Origin: Polyangiaceae bacterium
GTDB taxonomy: Bacteria > Myxococcota_A > Polyangia > Polyangiales > Polyangiaceae
Direction: 5' to 3'
NCBI GenBank assembly: GCA_020848455.1
Contig: JADLAB010000265.1
Coordinates: forward strand, 1-64,000
Length of the DNA: 64,000 nucleotides
Shown one piece after another: positions 33,956 through 43,636 of this stretch. The notes beneath the pieces are model-generated. The model did not search any database. It worked only from the letters and a program-made list of their open reading frames with translations, and was not told the origin of the DNA. The position numbers and the translations under genes were made by a program. The first letter of the stretch is position 1; the number at the start of each line of letters is the position of its first letter.

Positions 33956-35443
33956 TCAGTAACCGGGGTAGCCCGGGCCCTGCCCACCCTGCGGGGGCGC
34001 ACCGTAGCCGCCACCCGGAGGCGGGCCACCCTGCGGCGGGCCACCGTAGCCGCCGCCCGGAGGCGGACCACCCTGGGGCGGGCCGCCGAAGCCGCCGCCC
34101 GGAGGCGGACCACCCTGGGGCGGGCCGCCGAAGCCGCCGCCCGGAGGGGCCGCCGGCGGCAGCGCGCTCGGCGTCGCGCCGGCCGCCATGGCGTCGGCCA
34201 TCTCGTTGAGGTCGTTCGCGGCCGCCCACGCGGGGATGACGAAGTACATCCACTGATCCTGCGGCGCCTTCAGACCCAGCATCTGCTTGGCCTTGACGAC
34301 CTCGGGATACAGCACGACGCCGCTGACGACCGGAATCGCCGCGACCATCGGATTGAAGCCCGCGTTCTGCGTGACGCTCTTCACCTCCTTGCAGAGCGGC
34401 ATCATGAGGAAGATCCAGGCGACGAGCCACACGAGGTAGAAGATGCCGTAGAGCGCGCTCGCCAGCGTGTAGAGCGTCAGGATGATGAGCACGCGCCAGA
34501 GCACGTTGTTGATGACCACCATGGCCACCTGAACGAGCAGCAGCGTGACGACCGGGTTGCGCTTGGACGGCTTGTCGCCGCCCCCGAGCGCACCACCGAG
34601 CCCCGCCTTGAAGGCGCCGAACCCGGCACCCTGGTCAGCAGCAGGCGCTGGTGCCGGCGCGGGCCCGCCGGAGAACGCCCCGGGAGCGGCGCCGGGCGGC
34701 GCGCCGCCGAAGCCGCCGGGTGCCCCTTGCTGGGGCGCGCCGCCGAAGCCTTGGGGCGCCTGCGGGGGCGGCGCGCCGAAGCCGCCGCCCTGAGGCTGAG
34801 GCGCGCCGCCGAAGCCGCCGCCTTGAGGCGGAGGCGCACCGCCGAAGCCGCCGCCTTGAGGCGGAGGCGCACCGCCGAAGCCGCCGCCTTGAGGCGGAGG
34901 CGCACCGCCGAAGCCGCCGCCCGGAGGCGGCGCACCGGCCGCGGGAGGGGGCGCGCCGTAGCCGCCGGGGGAGCCGTAGCCCCCGCCCGCCGTGGGCGCG
35001 AGCCCGGGGACCTGATCGATCGCGAGCGTCGCGCCGAGGCTGTCGGCGGGCATCCCGCCGCCGTAGGGTGACGGAGGCTGGGCGCCGTAGCCCCCGGGCG
35101 CCGGAGCTGCCGGGGGCGGCGGGGCGCCGTACGCGGGCTGGGGCGCCGGCGGGGCGCCGTAGCCGCCGGGTGCTGGAGGTGCGGGAGGCGCACCGTAGCC
35201 GCCGGGCGCCGGAGGTGCCGGCGGAGCGCCGTAGCCACCGGGGGCCGGGGGTGCCGGCGGAGCCGGCGGAGCCGGCGGCGCGCCGTAGGGCGCCGCGGGC
35301 GGCCCGCCCGGAGGCACCGCGCCCTGCCCCATCAACATCGTGCCCTTGAACTTCGGCGTAGCCGCACCGGCGACATTGAAGCCGCACTTCACGCACGCGG
35401 CCACGGTGTCGACATTCTGCGTGCCACAGTTGGGACAGAACAC
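33956..35443 (-). CDS. Zinc-ribbon membrane protein with long Gly/Pro repeats
   Basis: 495 residues. The GTG at 35443 is fixed by AGGAGGTGA seven bases upstream. Domains: a zinc ribbon (CPNC at 3-6 and CVKC at 17-20), then about 250 residues of PPAPGGYGA and GGFGGAPPPQ repeats, a hydrophobic region from about residue 300 with three predicted membrane helices (VVTLLLVQVAMVVINNVLW, RVLIILTLYTLASALYGIFY, LVWLVAWIFLMMPL), a cytosolic or periplasmic segment containing VVAAIPVVSGVVLYPEVVKAKQMLG, and a second Gly/Pro repeat tail. The low-complexity arms resemble phase-separating or adhesive linkers. Function unknown. It converges with mutS. Confidence 0.85.
   Translation of the reverse strand: MFCPNCGTQNVDTVAACVKCGFNVAGAATPKFKGTMLMGQGAVPPGGPPAAPYGAPPAPPAPPAPPAPGGYGAPPAPPAPGGYGAPPAPPAPGGYGAPPAPQPAYGAPPPPAAPAPGGYGAQPPSPYGGGMPADSLGATLAIDQVPGLAPTAGGGYGSPGGYGAPPPAAGAPPPGGGFGGAPPPQGGGFGGAPPPQGGGFGGAPPPQGGGFGGAPQPQGGGFGAPPPQAPQGFGGAPQQGAPGGFGGAPPGAAPGAFSGGPAPAPAPAADQGAGFGAFKAGLGGALGGGDKPSKRNPVVTLLLVQVAMVVINNVLWRVLIILTLYTLASALYGIFYLVWLVAWIFLMMPLCKEVKSVTQNAGFNPMVAAIPVVSGVVLYPEVVKAKQMLGLKAPQDQWMYFVIPAWAAANDLNEMADAMAAGATPSALPPAAPPGGGFGGPPQGGPPPGGGFGGPPQGGPPPGGGYGGPPQGGPPPGGGYGAPPQGGQGPGYPGY
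33985..34149. repeat. Tandem 42-bp repeats coding the C-terminal Gly/Pro tail
   Basis: About four copies of a 42-bp unit that encodes PPPGGGFGGPPQGG on the minus strand, with a few synonymous changes. Coding is kept in frame because the unit is a multiple of three. Confidence 0.85.
34775..34936. repeat. Tandem 33-bp repeats coding GGFGGAPPPQG
   Basis: Three identical 33-bp copies (34808-34840, 34841-34873, 34874-34906) with diverged copies on either side. Identity at the DNA level points to recent expansion by slippage or unequal exchange within the zinc-ribbon membrane protein gene. Confidence 0.9.
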
Positions 35444-35446
35444 CAG

Positions 35447-35455
35447 TCACCTCCT
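35447..35455 (-). promoter_or_regulatory. Strong Shine-Dalgarno deciding a GTG start
   Basis: AGGAGGTGA on the minus strand, complementary to the 16S rRNA 3' end over nine bases, placed just before the GTG of the zinc-ribbon membrane protein. Confidence 0.8.
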
Positions 35456-35754
35456 CATGAGCCCGTGAACGCAGCCCGCGCGCGGGACGCGTGGGGAAGA
35501 GAGCGCCCTGAACCGGACCGGCTCAGCAGCGCTCGCTCGTGGCCTTCCCCGCTGGCCGGCCTCCCGGCGCCCCGAGGGCGCCGAGCGGCTGAACGTTCGC
35601 ACCCCGCCGAGCGCGAGGTGGGCGCAGCGTACTCAAACGTGGCGCCGGACCTCAAGCGAAAGCCGCGGGCGTGGCGCGGCGCGGCCAAAAAAAACCGCCG
35701 TGGTGCCACGACTTGCGCGCACGGCGCCGCATGCGCGGCGACGGTGGTCCGGCC

Positions 35755-35781
35755 TTGACAGCGTCGGTGCACGGTTACTAG
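35755..35781 (+). promoter_or_regulatory. Candidate promoter of the nuo cluster
   Basis: Consensus TTGACA at 35755-35760 and TACTAG at 35776-35781, spacer 15 bp, giving a leader of about 160 nt before nuoE. The -35 box is perfect, but the spacer is short and the -10 box weak. Confidence 0.4.
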
Positions 35782-35947
35782 CGTCGCGGCGCTCTCATGC
35801 TCCGCCGCAGCTCCGGCCGCGTGCCCGGAGCCGGGGCGAGCGCTCGTCTCTCCAGGACCGGCCTCGGCCGCCGAGAGCCTCCACCACCTGCAGGTCGCCT
35901 CGCGCTGCGGCGCGAGCCCCACCCCCACGAACGATGCCGAGCGACCG

Positions 35948-36427
35948 ATGACCTTCGCCCTGACCCCGGAGCGCCAGCAAGAGCTCGCGCGGATCGTCGC
36001 CCGCTACCCGAACAAGCAAGCCGCGTGCATCCCCGTGCTCCACCTCTGCCAGGAGCAGCACGGCTGGATCAGCGACGAGGTCACGAGGTTCGTCGCCGAC
36101 ACGCTCGGCATGCCCGCGGCCCAAGTCGTGGGCGTCGTGACGTTCTACTCGATCTTCAACCAGCAGCCGGTGGGGCGGCACCAGGTCTGGGTGTGTCGGA
36201 CGCTCTCGTGCGCCCTGCGCGGTGCCGAGGGGCTGCTCCACCAGTGCGAGAAGCACCTCGGGATCCACGCCGGCCAGACGACGCCCGACGGCGCGATCAC
36301 GCTGCGCACGGCCGAGTGCCTCGCCTCGTGCGGGACGGCGCCCGTCATGCAGGTCGACAAGACGTACCACGAGAACCTCACGCCCGAGCGCGCCCGCGAG
36401 ATCCTCGACGGGCTGCGGAGCCGCTAA
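35948..36427 (+). CDS. nuoE: NADH-quinone oxidoreductase subunit NuoE
   Basis: 159 residues, usual length. The thioredoxin-like 2Fe-2S subunit of the NADH dehydrogenase module. Ligands Cys83, Cys88, Cys124 and Cys128 lie in VCRTLSC and ECLASC. The N-terminal helical bundle reads LARIVARYPNKQAACIPVLHLCQEQHGWIS and the YSIF-x-x-x-P-VGRH segment leads into the cluster domain. With NuoF and NuoG it takes electrons from NADH. First gene of the nuo cluster here; nuoF follows after 21 bp. NuoC, NuoD and NuoG are not adjacent. Confidence 0.96.
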   Translation: MTFALTPERQQELARIVARYPNKQAACIPVLHLCQEQHGWISDEVTRFVADTLGMPAAQVVGVVTFYSIFNQQPVGRHQVWVCRTLSCALRGAEGLLHQCEKHLGIHAGQTTPDGAITLRTAECLASCGTAPVMQVDKTYHENLTPERAREILDGLRSR

Positions 36428-36448
36428 CCCACTCCCGCACCGCACACC

Positions 36449-37801
<1,353 letters not shown>

Positions 37802-37838
37802 TCGCGGAAGATCGCGGAGTCGCGCGGTAGGTCAAGCG

Positions 37839-38471
37839 ATGGGCAAATTCGAAATAGCTCTGTTCGCGTTGTGCGCAGCCATCGGCATCGCCGGTGCGCT
37901 CGTGACGGTCGGCGCACGCCGGCCGATCCGGAGTGCGCTCGGGCTGCTCGCCACCATCCTCGGCGTGGCCGGCTGCTACCTCCTGCTCGAGGCGCAGTTC
38001 CTCGCGGCCATCCAGCTCATCGTCTACGCGGGCGCGGTCGTCGTGCTCTTCATCTTCGTGGTGATGCTGCTCGGCTCCGCCTCCACCTCGCCGCGCGACG
38101 CGAAGAGCGCCATCCCGCGCTACATCGGCGCCGGGCTGTTCCTCGCGGGCAGCAGCGCCGCGCTCCTGCTCATCCTGCGCGTCGGCACCAAGGTCGAAGC
38201 GCTGCTGCCACCGGCGCCCGCCGGGTTCGGCTCGGTCGAGGGCGTGGGCGGCGAGCTGTTCACGCGCTACGTCGTGCCCTTCGAGCTGGCGGGCGCGCTG
38301 CTCATCGTCGCCGTCATCGGCGCGATGGCGGTGGCGCGCGGCAAGCAGCCCGATCCGACGCTGCGGCCCGCCGCCGATGCTGCGGGCGCGGCGCCGCCCG
38401 GCGCGAGCGAGCACGGCGCGACGGAGCCCGCCCCGGGCGGCAAGGCCGCCGAGCCCCACGGAGGAGCGTGA
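37839..38471 (+). CDS. nuoJ: NADH-quinone oxidoreductase subunit NuoJ
   Basis: 210 residues with five hydrophobic helices: ALFALCAAIGIAGALVTVGAR, ALGLLATILGVAGCYLLLEAQFLAAIQLIVYAGAVVVLFIFVVMLLG (the conserved Glu and the YAGAVVVLFIFVVML helix of NuoJ), a third at about 90-108, and a last near 145-165. This membrane subunit sits next to NuoA, K and H in the proton-pumping arm. A GEHGATEP-rich tail of about 35 residues follows the last helix. The stop overlaps the nuoK start by one base. Confidence 0.95.
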   Translation: MGKFEIALFALCAAIGIAGALVTVGARRPIRSALGLLATILGVAGCYLLLEAQFLAAIQLIVYAGAVVVLFIFVVMLLGSASTSPRDAKSAIPRYIGAGLFLAGSSAALLLILRVGTKVEALLPPAPAGFGSVEGVGGELFTRYVVPFELAGALLIVAVIGAMAVARGKQPDPTLRPAADAAGAAPPGASEHGATEPAPGGKAAEPHGGA

Positions 38472-38782
38472 TGAGCGCGGTACCCGTCCCCTACTTCCTG
38501 GTCCTCGCGGCCGTCCTGTTCCTGATCGGCGCGGGTGGTTTCCTGCTGCGCCGCAACCTGCTCGTGCTGCTCATGAGCATCGAGCTCATGCTGAACGCGG
38601 TCAACCTGACCCTGGTCGCCTTCAACCGCCTGCACCCGCAGAGCCACGGCGGGCAGATCTTCGCGTTCTTCGTCGTGGCGGTGGCCGCGGCCGAGGCGGC
38701 GGTGGGTCTCGCCATCGTGCTCTCGTTCTTCCGCCTCCGGAACACGGTGCGCGCCGACGAAGCCAACACTTTGAAGAATTGA
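38471..38782 (+). CDS. nuoK: NADH-quinone oxidoreductase subunit NuoK
   Basis: 103 residues, usual length (100 in E. coli), from the ATG at 38471 sharing a base with the nuoJ stop, with GGAGGAG just upstream. Three helices: YFLVLAAVLFLIGAGGFLL, NLLVLLMSIELMLNAVNLTLVAF (with the proton-path Glu of SIELMLNAVNL) and IFAFFVVAVAAAEAAVGLAIVLSFF (second conserved Glu). It forms part of the E-channel of complex I. nuoL begins 55 bp later. Confidence 0.96.
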   Translation: MSAVPVPYFLVLAAVLFLIGAGGFLLRRNLLVLLMSIELMLNAVNLTLVAFNRLHPQSHGGQIFAFFVVAVAAAEAAVGLAIVLSFFRLRNTVRADEANTLKN

Positions 38783-38837
38783 ACGCCAGCCGCGTAGCGC
38801 ACCGGCCACGGGCGGTGCGACGCGGGTCGAGCCCAAG

Positions 38838-41504
38838 ATGTTGTCAACCATCAAGCAGCAGTTCCCGGCGACCAACTTCGCCCTGCTCGCCCTCATCCTG
38901 CTCATGCCGGCGCTCGGCGCGCTCATCAACGGGCTGTTCGGCAAGCGCATGGGCAAGGACGCGGTGCGACTCACCGCGCTGGCGAGCATCGGCGGCTCCT
39001 TCCTCGCGAGCCTCGTCACCTTCATCGTGGTGGCGAGCGAGCCAGGCAGCCGTGTCGCCTGGACGGCGTGGCGCTGGTTCTCGGTGACGGGCCGCATGCG
39101 GCAGGACGTCGGCATCGACCTCGCCTTCAGCGCGGACGGCCTGTCGGCGACGATGCTGCTCATCGTCACGGGCGTCGGCTTCCTCATCCACCTGTACTCG
39201 ACCGGGTACATGGCGAAGGACAAGGGCTTCCACCGCTTCTTCGCCTATCTGAACCTGTTCATCTTCGCGATGTTGACGCTGGTGCTCGGCGACAACATGG
39301 CGGTCATGTTCATCGGCTGGGAGGGCGTGGGCCTGGCGAGCTACCTGCTCATCGGCTTCTGGTACGAGGACGAGAAGAAGGCAGCCGCCGGCAAGAAGGC
39401 CTTCATCGTCAACCGCATCGGCGACTTCGGGCTCATCATGGCGATGGTGCTGCTCGTCTGGTACTCGGGCTCGCTGCGCTTCGAGGACATGCAGCAGCGC
39501 TCGAGCGGCCTGCTCACGCAGGTCACGCTGTGGCCCGTCACCGACCTCCACCAGACGATCATGCCCCACTGGCTGGCGAGCGCGCTCACGCCCGCCAGCC
39601 CCTGGCGCGTCTCGGCAGCGACGCTGATCGGCATCTTCCTGTTCCTCGGCTGCGCGGGCAAGAGTGCGCAGATCCCCCTCTACGTGTGGCTCCCCGACGC
39701 CATGGCGGGCCCGACCCCCGTCTCGGCGCTCATCCACGCCGCGACCATGGTCACGGCCGGCGTCTACCTCGTGGCGCGCACGTCGTTCGTGTTCGTGCTG
39801 TCGCCTGCGGCGCTCACCATCGTGCAGACGACGGGCGCGCTGACGGCCCTGTTCGCGGCCAGCATCGCCTTTGCGCAGACGGATCTGAAGAAGGTGCTCG
39901 CCTACTCCACGGTGAGCCAGCTCGGCTTCATGTTCATCGGCGTCGGCTCGGGCGCCTTCGGCGCCGGCATGTTCCACGTCATCACGCACGCCTTCTTCAA
40001 GGGCTGCCTCTTCCTCTGCGCCGGCAGCGTGATCCATGCGATGCACCACCGCATCCACGACGACGTCGCGTCGCAGGACATGCGCAACATGGGCGGGCTG
40101 CGGCGCTACCTGCCGCTCACCCACGCGACCTTCCTCCTGTCGTGCATCGCGATCGCGGGCATTCCGCCGCTGGCCGGCTTCTGGTCGAAGGACGAGATCC
40201 TGTTCCGCGCGTTCGCGAGCCACATCGCGCCCGCGAGCGCGGCCGTGTGGGTGCCGCCCGCGTGGTGGGGCAAGATGATCTTCTTCGTGGGCCTCACGGC
40301 GGCCGTGTGCACCGCGTTCTACATGTTCCGCGCCTACTTCCTCACCTTCTGGGGCGAGTTCCGCGGCTGGCGCGTGGTGGCGAACTTCCGCCCGAAGAAG
40401 CACGGCGGCCACGGCCACGGCGCGGGCGCGCTCGCCGGACCTCCGCCGCACGAGTCGCCAGGCGTCATGACGGTGCCGCTCGTCATCCTGGCCGGTCTCG
40501 CGGTCGTCGGCGGCTTCCTCTACGCCGAGCCCATCCACGTCGCGCCGCTCGCCCACGTGCTCGAGCCGGTGTTCCAGAAGGCGAGCCAGAGCGTGATCGT
40601 CCCCGAGGCGGCGCACGGCCTGGTCTGGCCGCTCATGGGCGCGGGCGTGCTCGCGGGCGTCGTCGGCGTCGCCGCGGCCTACTACGTCTACCAGGTGCGC
40701 GGCGGAGCGCCGGCGCGGGCGTTCGCGACGAGCACCGGGTGGTTCTACCGGCTGGTGCGCGACAAGTGGCGCATCGACGAGCTCTACCAGCACACCATCG
40801 TCGCGGCCACGCACGCCGTCGCCGAGACCGCGGCCGCGTTCGACCGCTGGGTCATCGACGGCATCATCGCGCGGCTCACGGCGGGGACCGTCGCCCTCGG
40901 GGGAGCCCTGCTGCGCGCCGCGCACACGGGCCGGGTGCAGGTGTACGCCGCCAGCATGGTGGCGGGCGTCGTCGGCGTGGGCTGGTTCCTGGTGCGTCCG
41001 CACGCGGACGCGCTCGTCGACACGAGCGGCCTGCGCTCGAGCGGCCGCGTGTCGCTCACCGCCGCGAGCGGTCACGGCTACAGCTACCGCTGGCGGACGC
41101 AGGACGACGACGAGAGCGTCGCCTACGGCAACGACAAGAGCTACGCCGTCGATCTCGAGCTCTGCGAGAAGCGCACCGTCTTCCTGGGCGTGAAGAACGC
41201 ATTCAACCAGGCGGCGGAGCGCAAGTACGACCTGTGCCGCGACGCCAACGTGCCGCGCGCACCGGGCAGCCAGGAGGCGGCCGCGTGCTGCTCGCTCGAC
41301 GACGCCGGGCGCGAGACCGCCCGCGAGTGGGTGCGCTCCAAGCTGAAGGAGCTCGACGACACGCAGAAGCGCCTCGAGGAGACGAAGCGCGCGCCCGAGG
41401 GCCTGTTGAAGTCGCTCGAGCAGCGCGGCATCAAGGTCGAGCAGCTACCGGGCCCACCGCCAGCGCCGCAGCCACCCTCGCAGGGTCCGGGAGGTAGGCC
41501 ATGA
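38838..41504 (+). CDS. nuoL: NADH-quinone oxidoreductase subunit NuoL with extra C-terminal domain
   Basis: 888 residues against about 613 in E. coli. The antiporter-like core is normal: GWEGVGLASYLLIGFWYE, KSAQIPLYVWLPDAMAGPTPVSALIHAATMVTAGVYLVART, AQTDLKKVLAYSTVSQLGFM and HAFFKGCLFLCAGSVIHAM. After the last helix (VYAASMVAGVVGVGWFLVR) a soluble part of about 162 residues starts near residue 726. It has a beta-rich stretch (GRVSLTAASGHGYSYRW), four cysteines, a charged helix EWVRSKLKELDDTQKRLEE and a Pro-rich end. I know no such domain in standard NuoL. The gene overlaps nuoM by 4 bp (ATGA). Confidence 0.95.
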   Translation: MLSTIKQQFPATNFALLALILLMPALGALINGLFGKRMGKDAVRLTALASIGGSFLASLVTFIVVASEPGSRVAWTAWRWFSVTGRMRQDVGIDLAFSADGLSATMLLIVTGVGFLIHLYSTGYMAKDKGFHRFFAYLNLFIFAMLTLVLGDNMAVMFIGWEGVGLASYLLIGFWYEDEKKAAAGKKAFIVNRIGDFGLIMAMVLLVWYSGSLRFEDMQQRSSGLLTQVTLWPVTDLHQTIMPHWLASALTPASPWRVSAATLIGIFLFLGCAGKSAQIPLYVWLPDAMAGPTPVSALIHAATMVTAGVYLVARTSFVFVLSPAALTIVQTTGALTALFAASIAFAQTDLKKVLAYSTVSQLGFMFIGVGSGAFGAGMFHVITHAFFKGCLFLCAGSVIHAMHHRIHDDVASQDMRNMGGLRRYLPLTHATFLLSCIAIAGIPPLAGFWSKDEILFRAFASHIAPASAAVWVPPAWWGKMIFFVGLTAAVCTAFYMFRAYFLTFWGEFRGWRVVANFRPKKHGGHGHGAGALAGPPPHESPGVMTVPLVILAGLAVVGGFLYAEPIHVAPLAHVLEPVFQKASQSVIVPEAAHGLVWPLMGAGVLAGVVGVAAAYYVYQVRGGAPARAFATSTGWFYRLVRDKWRIDELYQHTIVAATHAVAETAAAFDRWVIDGIIARLTAGTVALGGALLRAAHTGRVQVYAASMVAGVVGVGWFLVRPHADALVDTSGLRSSGRVSLTAASGHGYSYRWRTQDDDESVAYGNDKSYAVDLELCEKRTVFLGVKNAFNQAAERKYDLCRDANVPRAPGSQEAAACCSLDDAGRETAREWVRSKLKELDDTQKRLEETKRAPEGLLKSLEQRGIKVEQLPGPPPAPQPPSQGPGGRP

Positions 41505-43636
41505 ACCTCGCCGCGCTCATCCAGTTCTGGCCCGCGGTCGTCGCGGGCATCGTCGGGGCATCCATCCCGCGCCAGGCGAAGGTCCGCCACCGCCTCGGCC
41601 TGGCCTGCGTCGCGGCCTTCGCCGTGCTCACGGTGATGTGGCTGTGGCCCGACGCGGACGCCGCCAAGGAGGCGACCGACAAGGCCGCCGGCGAGTGGCC
41701 CTACCTGCTCGATCTGCTCGTCGGCCTGCCGATCTTCGGCGCCGTCGTGATCCTGTTCCTGCCCCGGCAGATGCTGAGCACGCTGCGCGCCTTCACCTAC
41801 GGCATCTTCGGCGTGAGCTTCCTCGCCTCTTTGTGGCTGCTGCGCGTGCCGATGACCGAGGGCTGGCACTTCGTGCACACGAAGGACTGGATTCCCTCGG
41901 CCGGCATCCGCTGGCACGTCGCGGTCGACGGCATGAGCGTGTGGCTCGTCGTGCTCACGACCTTCACGACGCCCATCGCGGCCTTCGCGTCGTTCGGCTC
42001 GGTCAAGACGCGGGTCAAGGAGCTGTGCGTGTCGTTCCTGCTCATGCAGGGCGCCATGCTGGGCGCCTTCGTGGCGCTCGACATGTTCCAGTTCTACGTG
42101 TTCTGGGAGCTGATGCTGGTGCCGATGTTCCTCATGATCGGCATCTGGGGAGGCGTCGAGAAGATCAAGGCCTCGGTGAAGTTCTTCCTCTTCACCATGG
42201 CCGGCTCGGTGCTGATGCTCGCGGCGCTGCTCTACCTCGTGTGGACGCACCACGAGCTCACCGGGGTGTGGTCCTGGGACTACCTCGACCTCGTGCGCGT
42301 GGTGCTGCGCGGCGACTCGACCCTCTCGTTCCACCCGCAGATGCTCGGCTTCCTCGGGCTATCGCTCGCCTTCTTCATCAAGGTGCCGATGTTCCCGTTC
42401 CACACGTGGTTGCCCGACGCCCACGTGCAGGCGCCGACGGGCGGCTCGGTGGTGCTGGCCGCCATCATGCTGAAGCTCGGCACGTACGCGTACATGCGCT
42501 TCTCGATGCAGCTCTTCCCGGGGCCGGCGCACTCCATGGCGGCCACGCTCGCGGGGGTCGCGATCATGGGCGGCATCATCTACGGCGCCTTCTGCGCGTG
42601 GAAGCAGGGCGACATCAAGCGCCTGGTCGCCTACTCGTCGGTGGCGCACCTCGGCTTCGTGATGCTGGGCCTGTTCGGCGCGACGACCGGCGGCATGCAG
42701 GGCGCCATCCTGCAGATGGTGAACCACGGCATCGCGACGGGCGCGCTCTTCATGCTGGTCGGCGTCATCTACGACCGCCGCCACACGCGCGAGCTGTCGG
42801 AGTTCGGCGGGCTCGCCAAGGTCATGCCCGTCTACGCCACGCTGTTCATCATCGTGACCATGGCGTCGATCGGCGTGCCGGGCACGAACGGCTTCGTGGG
42901 CGAGTTCATGATCATCGCGGGCACCTTCGTGTCGGAGCCGCTCTCGCAGCTCGCCGGGCTGCAGGCCTTCGGCGCGGCCCTCGGGGTCATCTTCGCGGCC
43001 GTGTACATGCTGGGCGCCGTCCAGAAGATGTTCTTCGGTCCGCTCACGAACCCGAAGAACAAGCACCTGTCCGACATCTCGCCGCGCGAAGCAGTCGCCC
43101 TGTCGCCGTTCATCGTCATGATCTTCGTGATCGGTCTCTTCCCGAGCCTGTTCCTCGACCGCATGAAGCCCGCGGTCGACATGAACCGCGAGCTGTTCAA
43201 GGAGTCGGGCGGGCAAGCGCTGCGCTTCGCCAAGCGGGCCGACGGGTCCCTGCTCGACGAGTCGCACTTCCCGCCGGCCTTCCTCGCGGGCTCGCTCGTC
43301 AAGGATCTCGCCGCGCGCGCGGCCGCCGACAAGGCGCAGGCGGTCGAGACGGCGCCGGCCCCGTCGCCCGCTCCCGCACCGACGCCGGCGCCCACGCCGA
43401 ACGTGCAGCGCCTCCCGGCACCGACCGCGGCGCCACCGACCGCGAGCGCCTCGGTCGCCATACCGCCCGCGGGCGCCTCCGGCTCCGCCGCCGCGGCGCC
43501 ACCGACCGCGAGCGCGGCCGTGCCGCCCGGCGGTCCGGGCAAGGCCCCCGGTCAGCCCCCACCGCCACCCGTCAGTCCCAAGGCACCCCCGGCCGAGCCC
43601 AAGGCACCCCCGGCGCCCCCCGGAGGTGCACCGTGA
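41501..43636 (+). CDS. nuoM: NADH-quinone oxidoreductase subunit NuoM with long Pro/Ala tail
   Basis: 711 residues against about 509 in E. coli. The ATG at 41501 overlaps the nuoL stop. Core features: VFWELMLVPMFLMIGIWGG (conserved Glu), KVPMFPFHTWLPDAHVQAPTGGSVVLAAIMLKLGTYAYMRF, KQGDIKRLVAYSSVAHLGFVMLGLF, and GVPGTNGFVGEFMIIAG. It is one of three antiporter-like proton pumps. Two departures: an N-terminal stretch with an AAKEATDKAAGEWPY loop, and a C-terminal tail of about 130 residues rich in Pro/Ala (APSPAPAPTPAPTP) after the last helix. nuoN overlaps by one base. Confidence 0.95.
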   Translation: MNLAALIQFWPAVVAGIVGASIPRQAKVRHRLGLACVAAFAVLTVMWLWPDADAAKEATDKAAGEWPYLLDLLVGLPIFGAVVILFLPRQMLSTLRAFTYGIFGVSFLASLWLLRVPMTEGWHFVHTKDWIPSAGIRWHVAVDGMSVWLVVLTTFTTPIAAFASFGSVKTRVKELCVSFLLMQGAMLGAFVALDMFQFYVFWELMLVPMFLMIGIWGGVEKIKASVKFFLFTMAGSVLMLAALLYLVWTHHELTGVWSWDYLDLVRVVLRGDSTLSFHPQMLGFLGLSLAFFIKVPMFPFHTWLPDAHVQAPTGGSVVLAAIMLKLGTYAYMRFSMQLFPGPAHSMAATLAGVAIMGGIIYGAFCAWKQGDIKRLVAYSSVAHLGFVMLGLFGATTGGMQGAILQMVNHGIATGALFMLVGVIYDRRHTRELSEFGGLAKVMPVYATLFIIVTMASIGVPGTNGFVGEFMIIAGTFVSEPLSQLAGLQAFGAALGVIFAAVYMLGAVQKMFFGPLTNPKNKHLSDISPREAVALSPFIVMIFVIGLFPSLFLDRMKPAVDMNRELFKESGGQALRFAKRADGSLLDESHFPPAFLAGSLVKDLAARAAADKAQAVETAPAPSPAPAPTPAPTPNVQRLPAPTAAPPTASASVAIPPAGASGSAAAAPPTASAAVPPGGPGKAPGQPPPPPVSPKAPPAEPKAPPAPPGGAP

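Larger units (their letters stand above)
35444..35947 (+). other. Intergenic region upstream of the nuo genes
   Basis: 504 bp with no credible gene. It separates the zinc-ribbon protein (minus) from nuoE (plus). It contains the Shine-Dalgarno of the former next to its start, a run of eight adenines at 35687-35694 that stands out in this GC-rich DNA, and a TTGACA-based promoter candidate at 35755-35781. The remainder is GC-rich without clear repeats. Confidence 0.6.

Noticed and set aside
29975-35071. A 1698-residue open frame on the plus strand
   Set aside because: It spans shadows of the TPR lipoprotein, mutS and the zinc-ribbon gene in the wrong frame, and is Arg-rich throughout.
35687-35694. 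A run of eight adenines as an intrinsic terminator
   Set aside because: Read on the plus strand it would need to be a T run. On the minus strand the T run is preceded by a short hairpin, but no minus-strand gene ends there.
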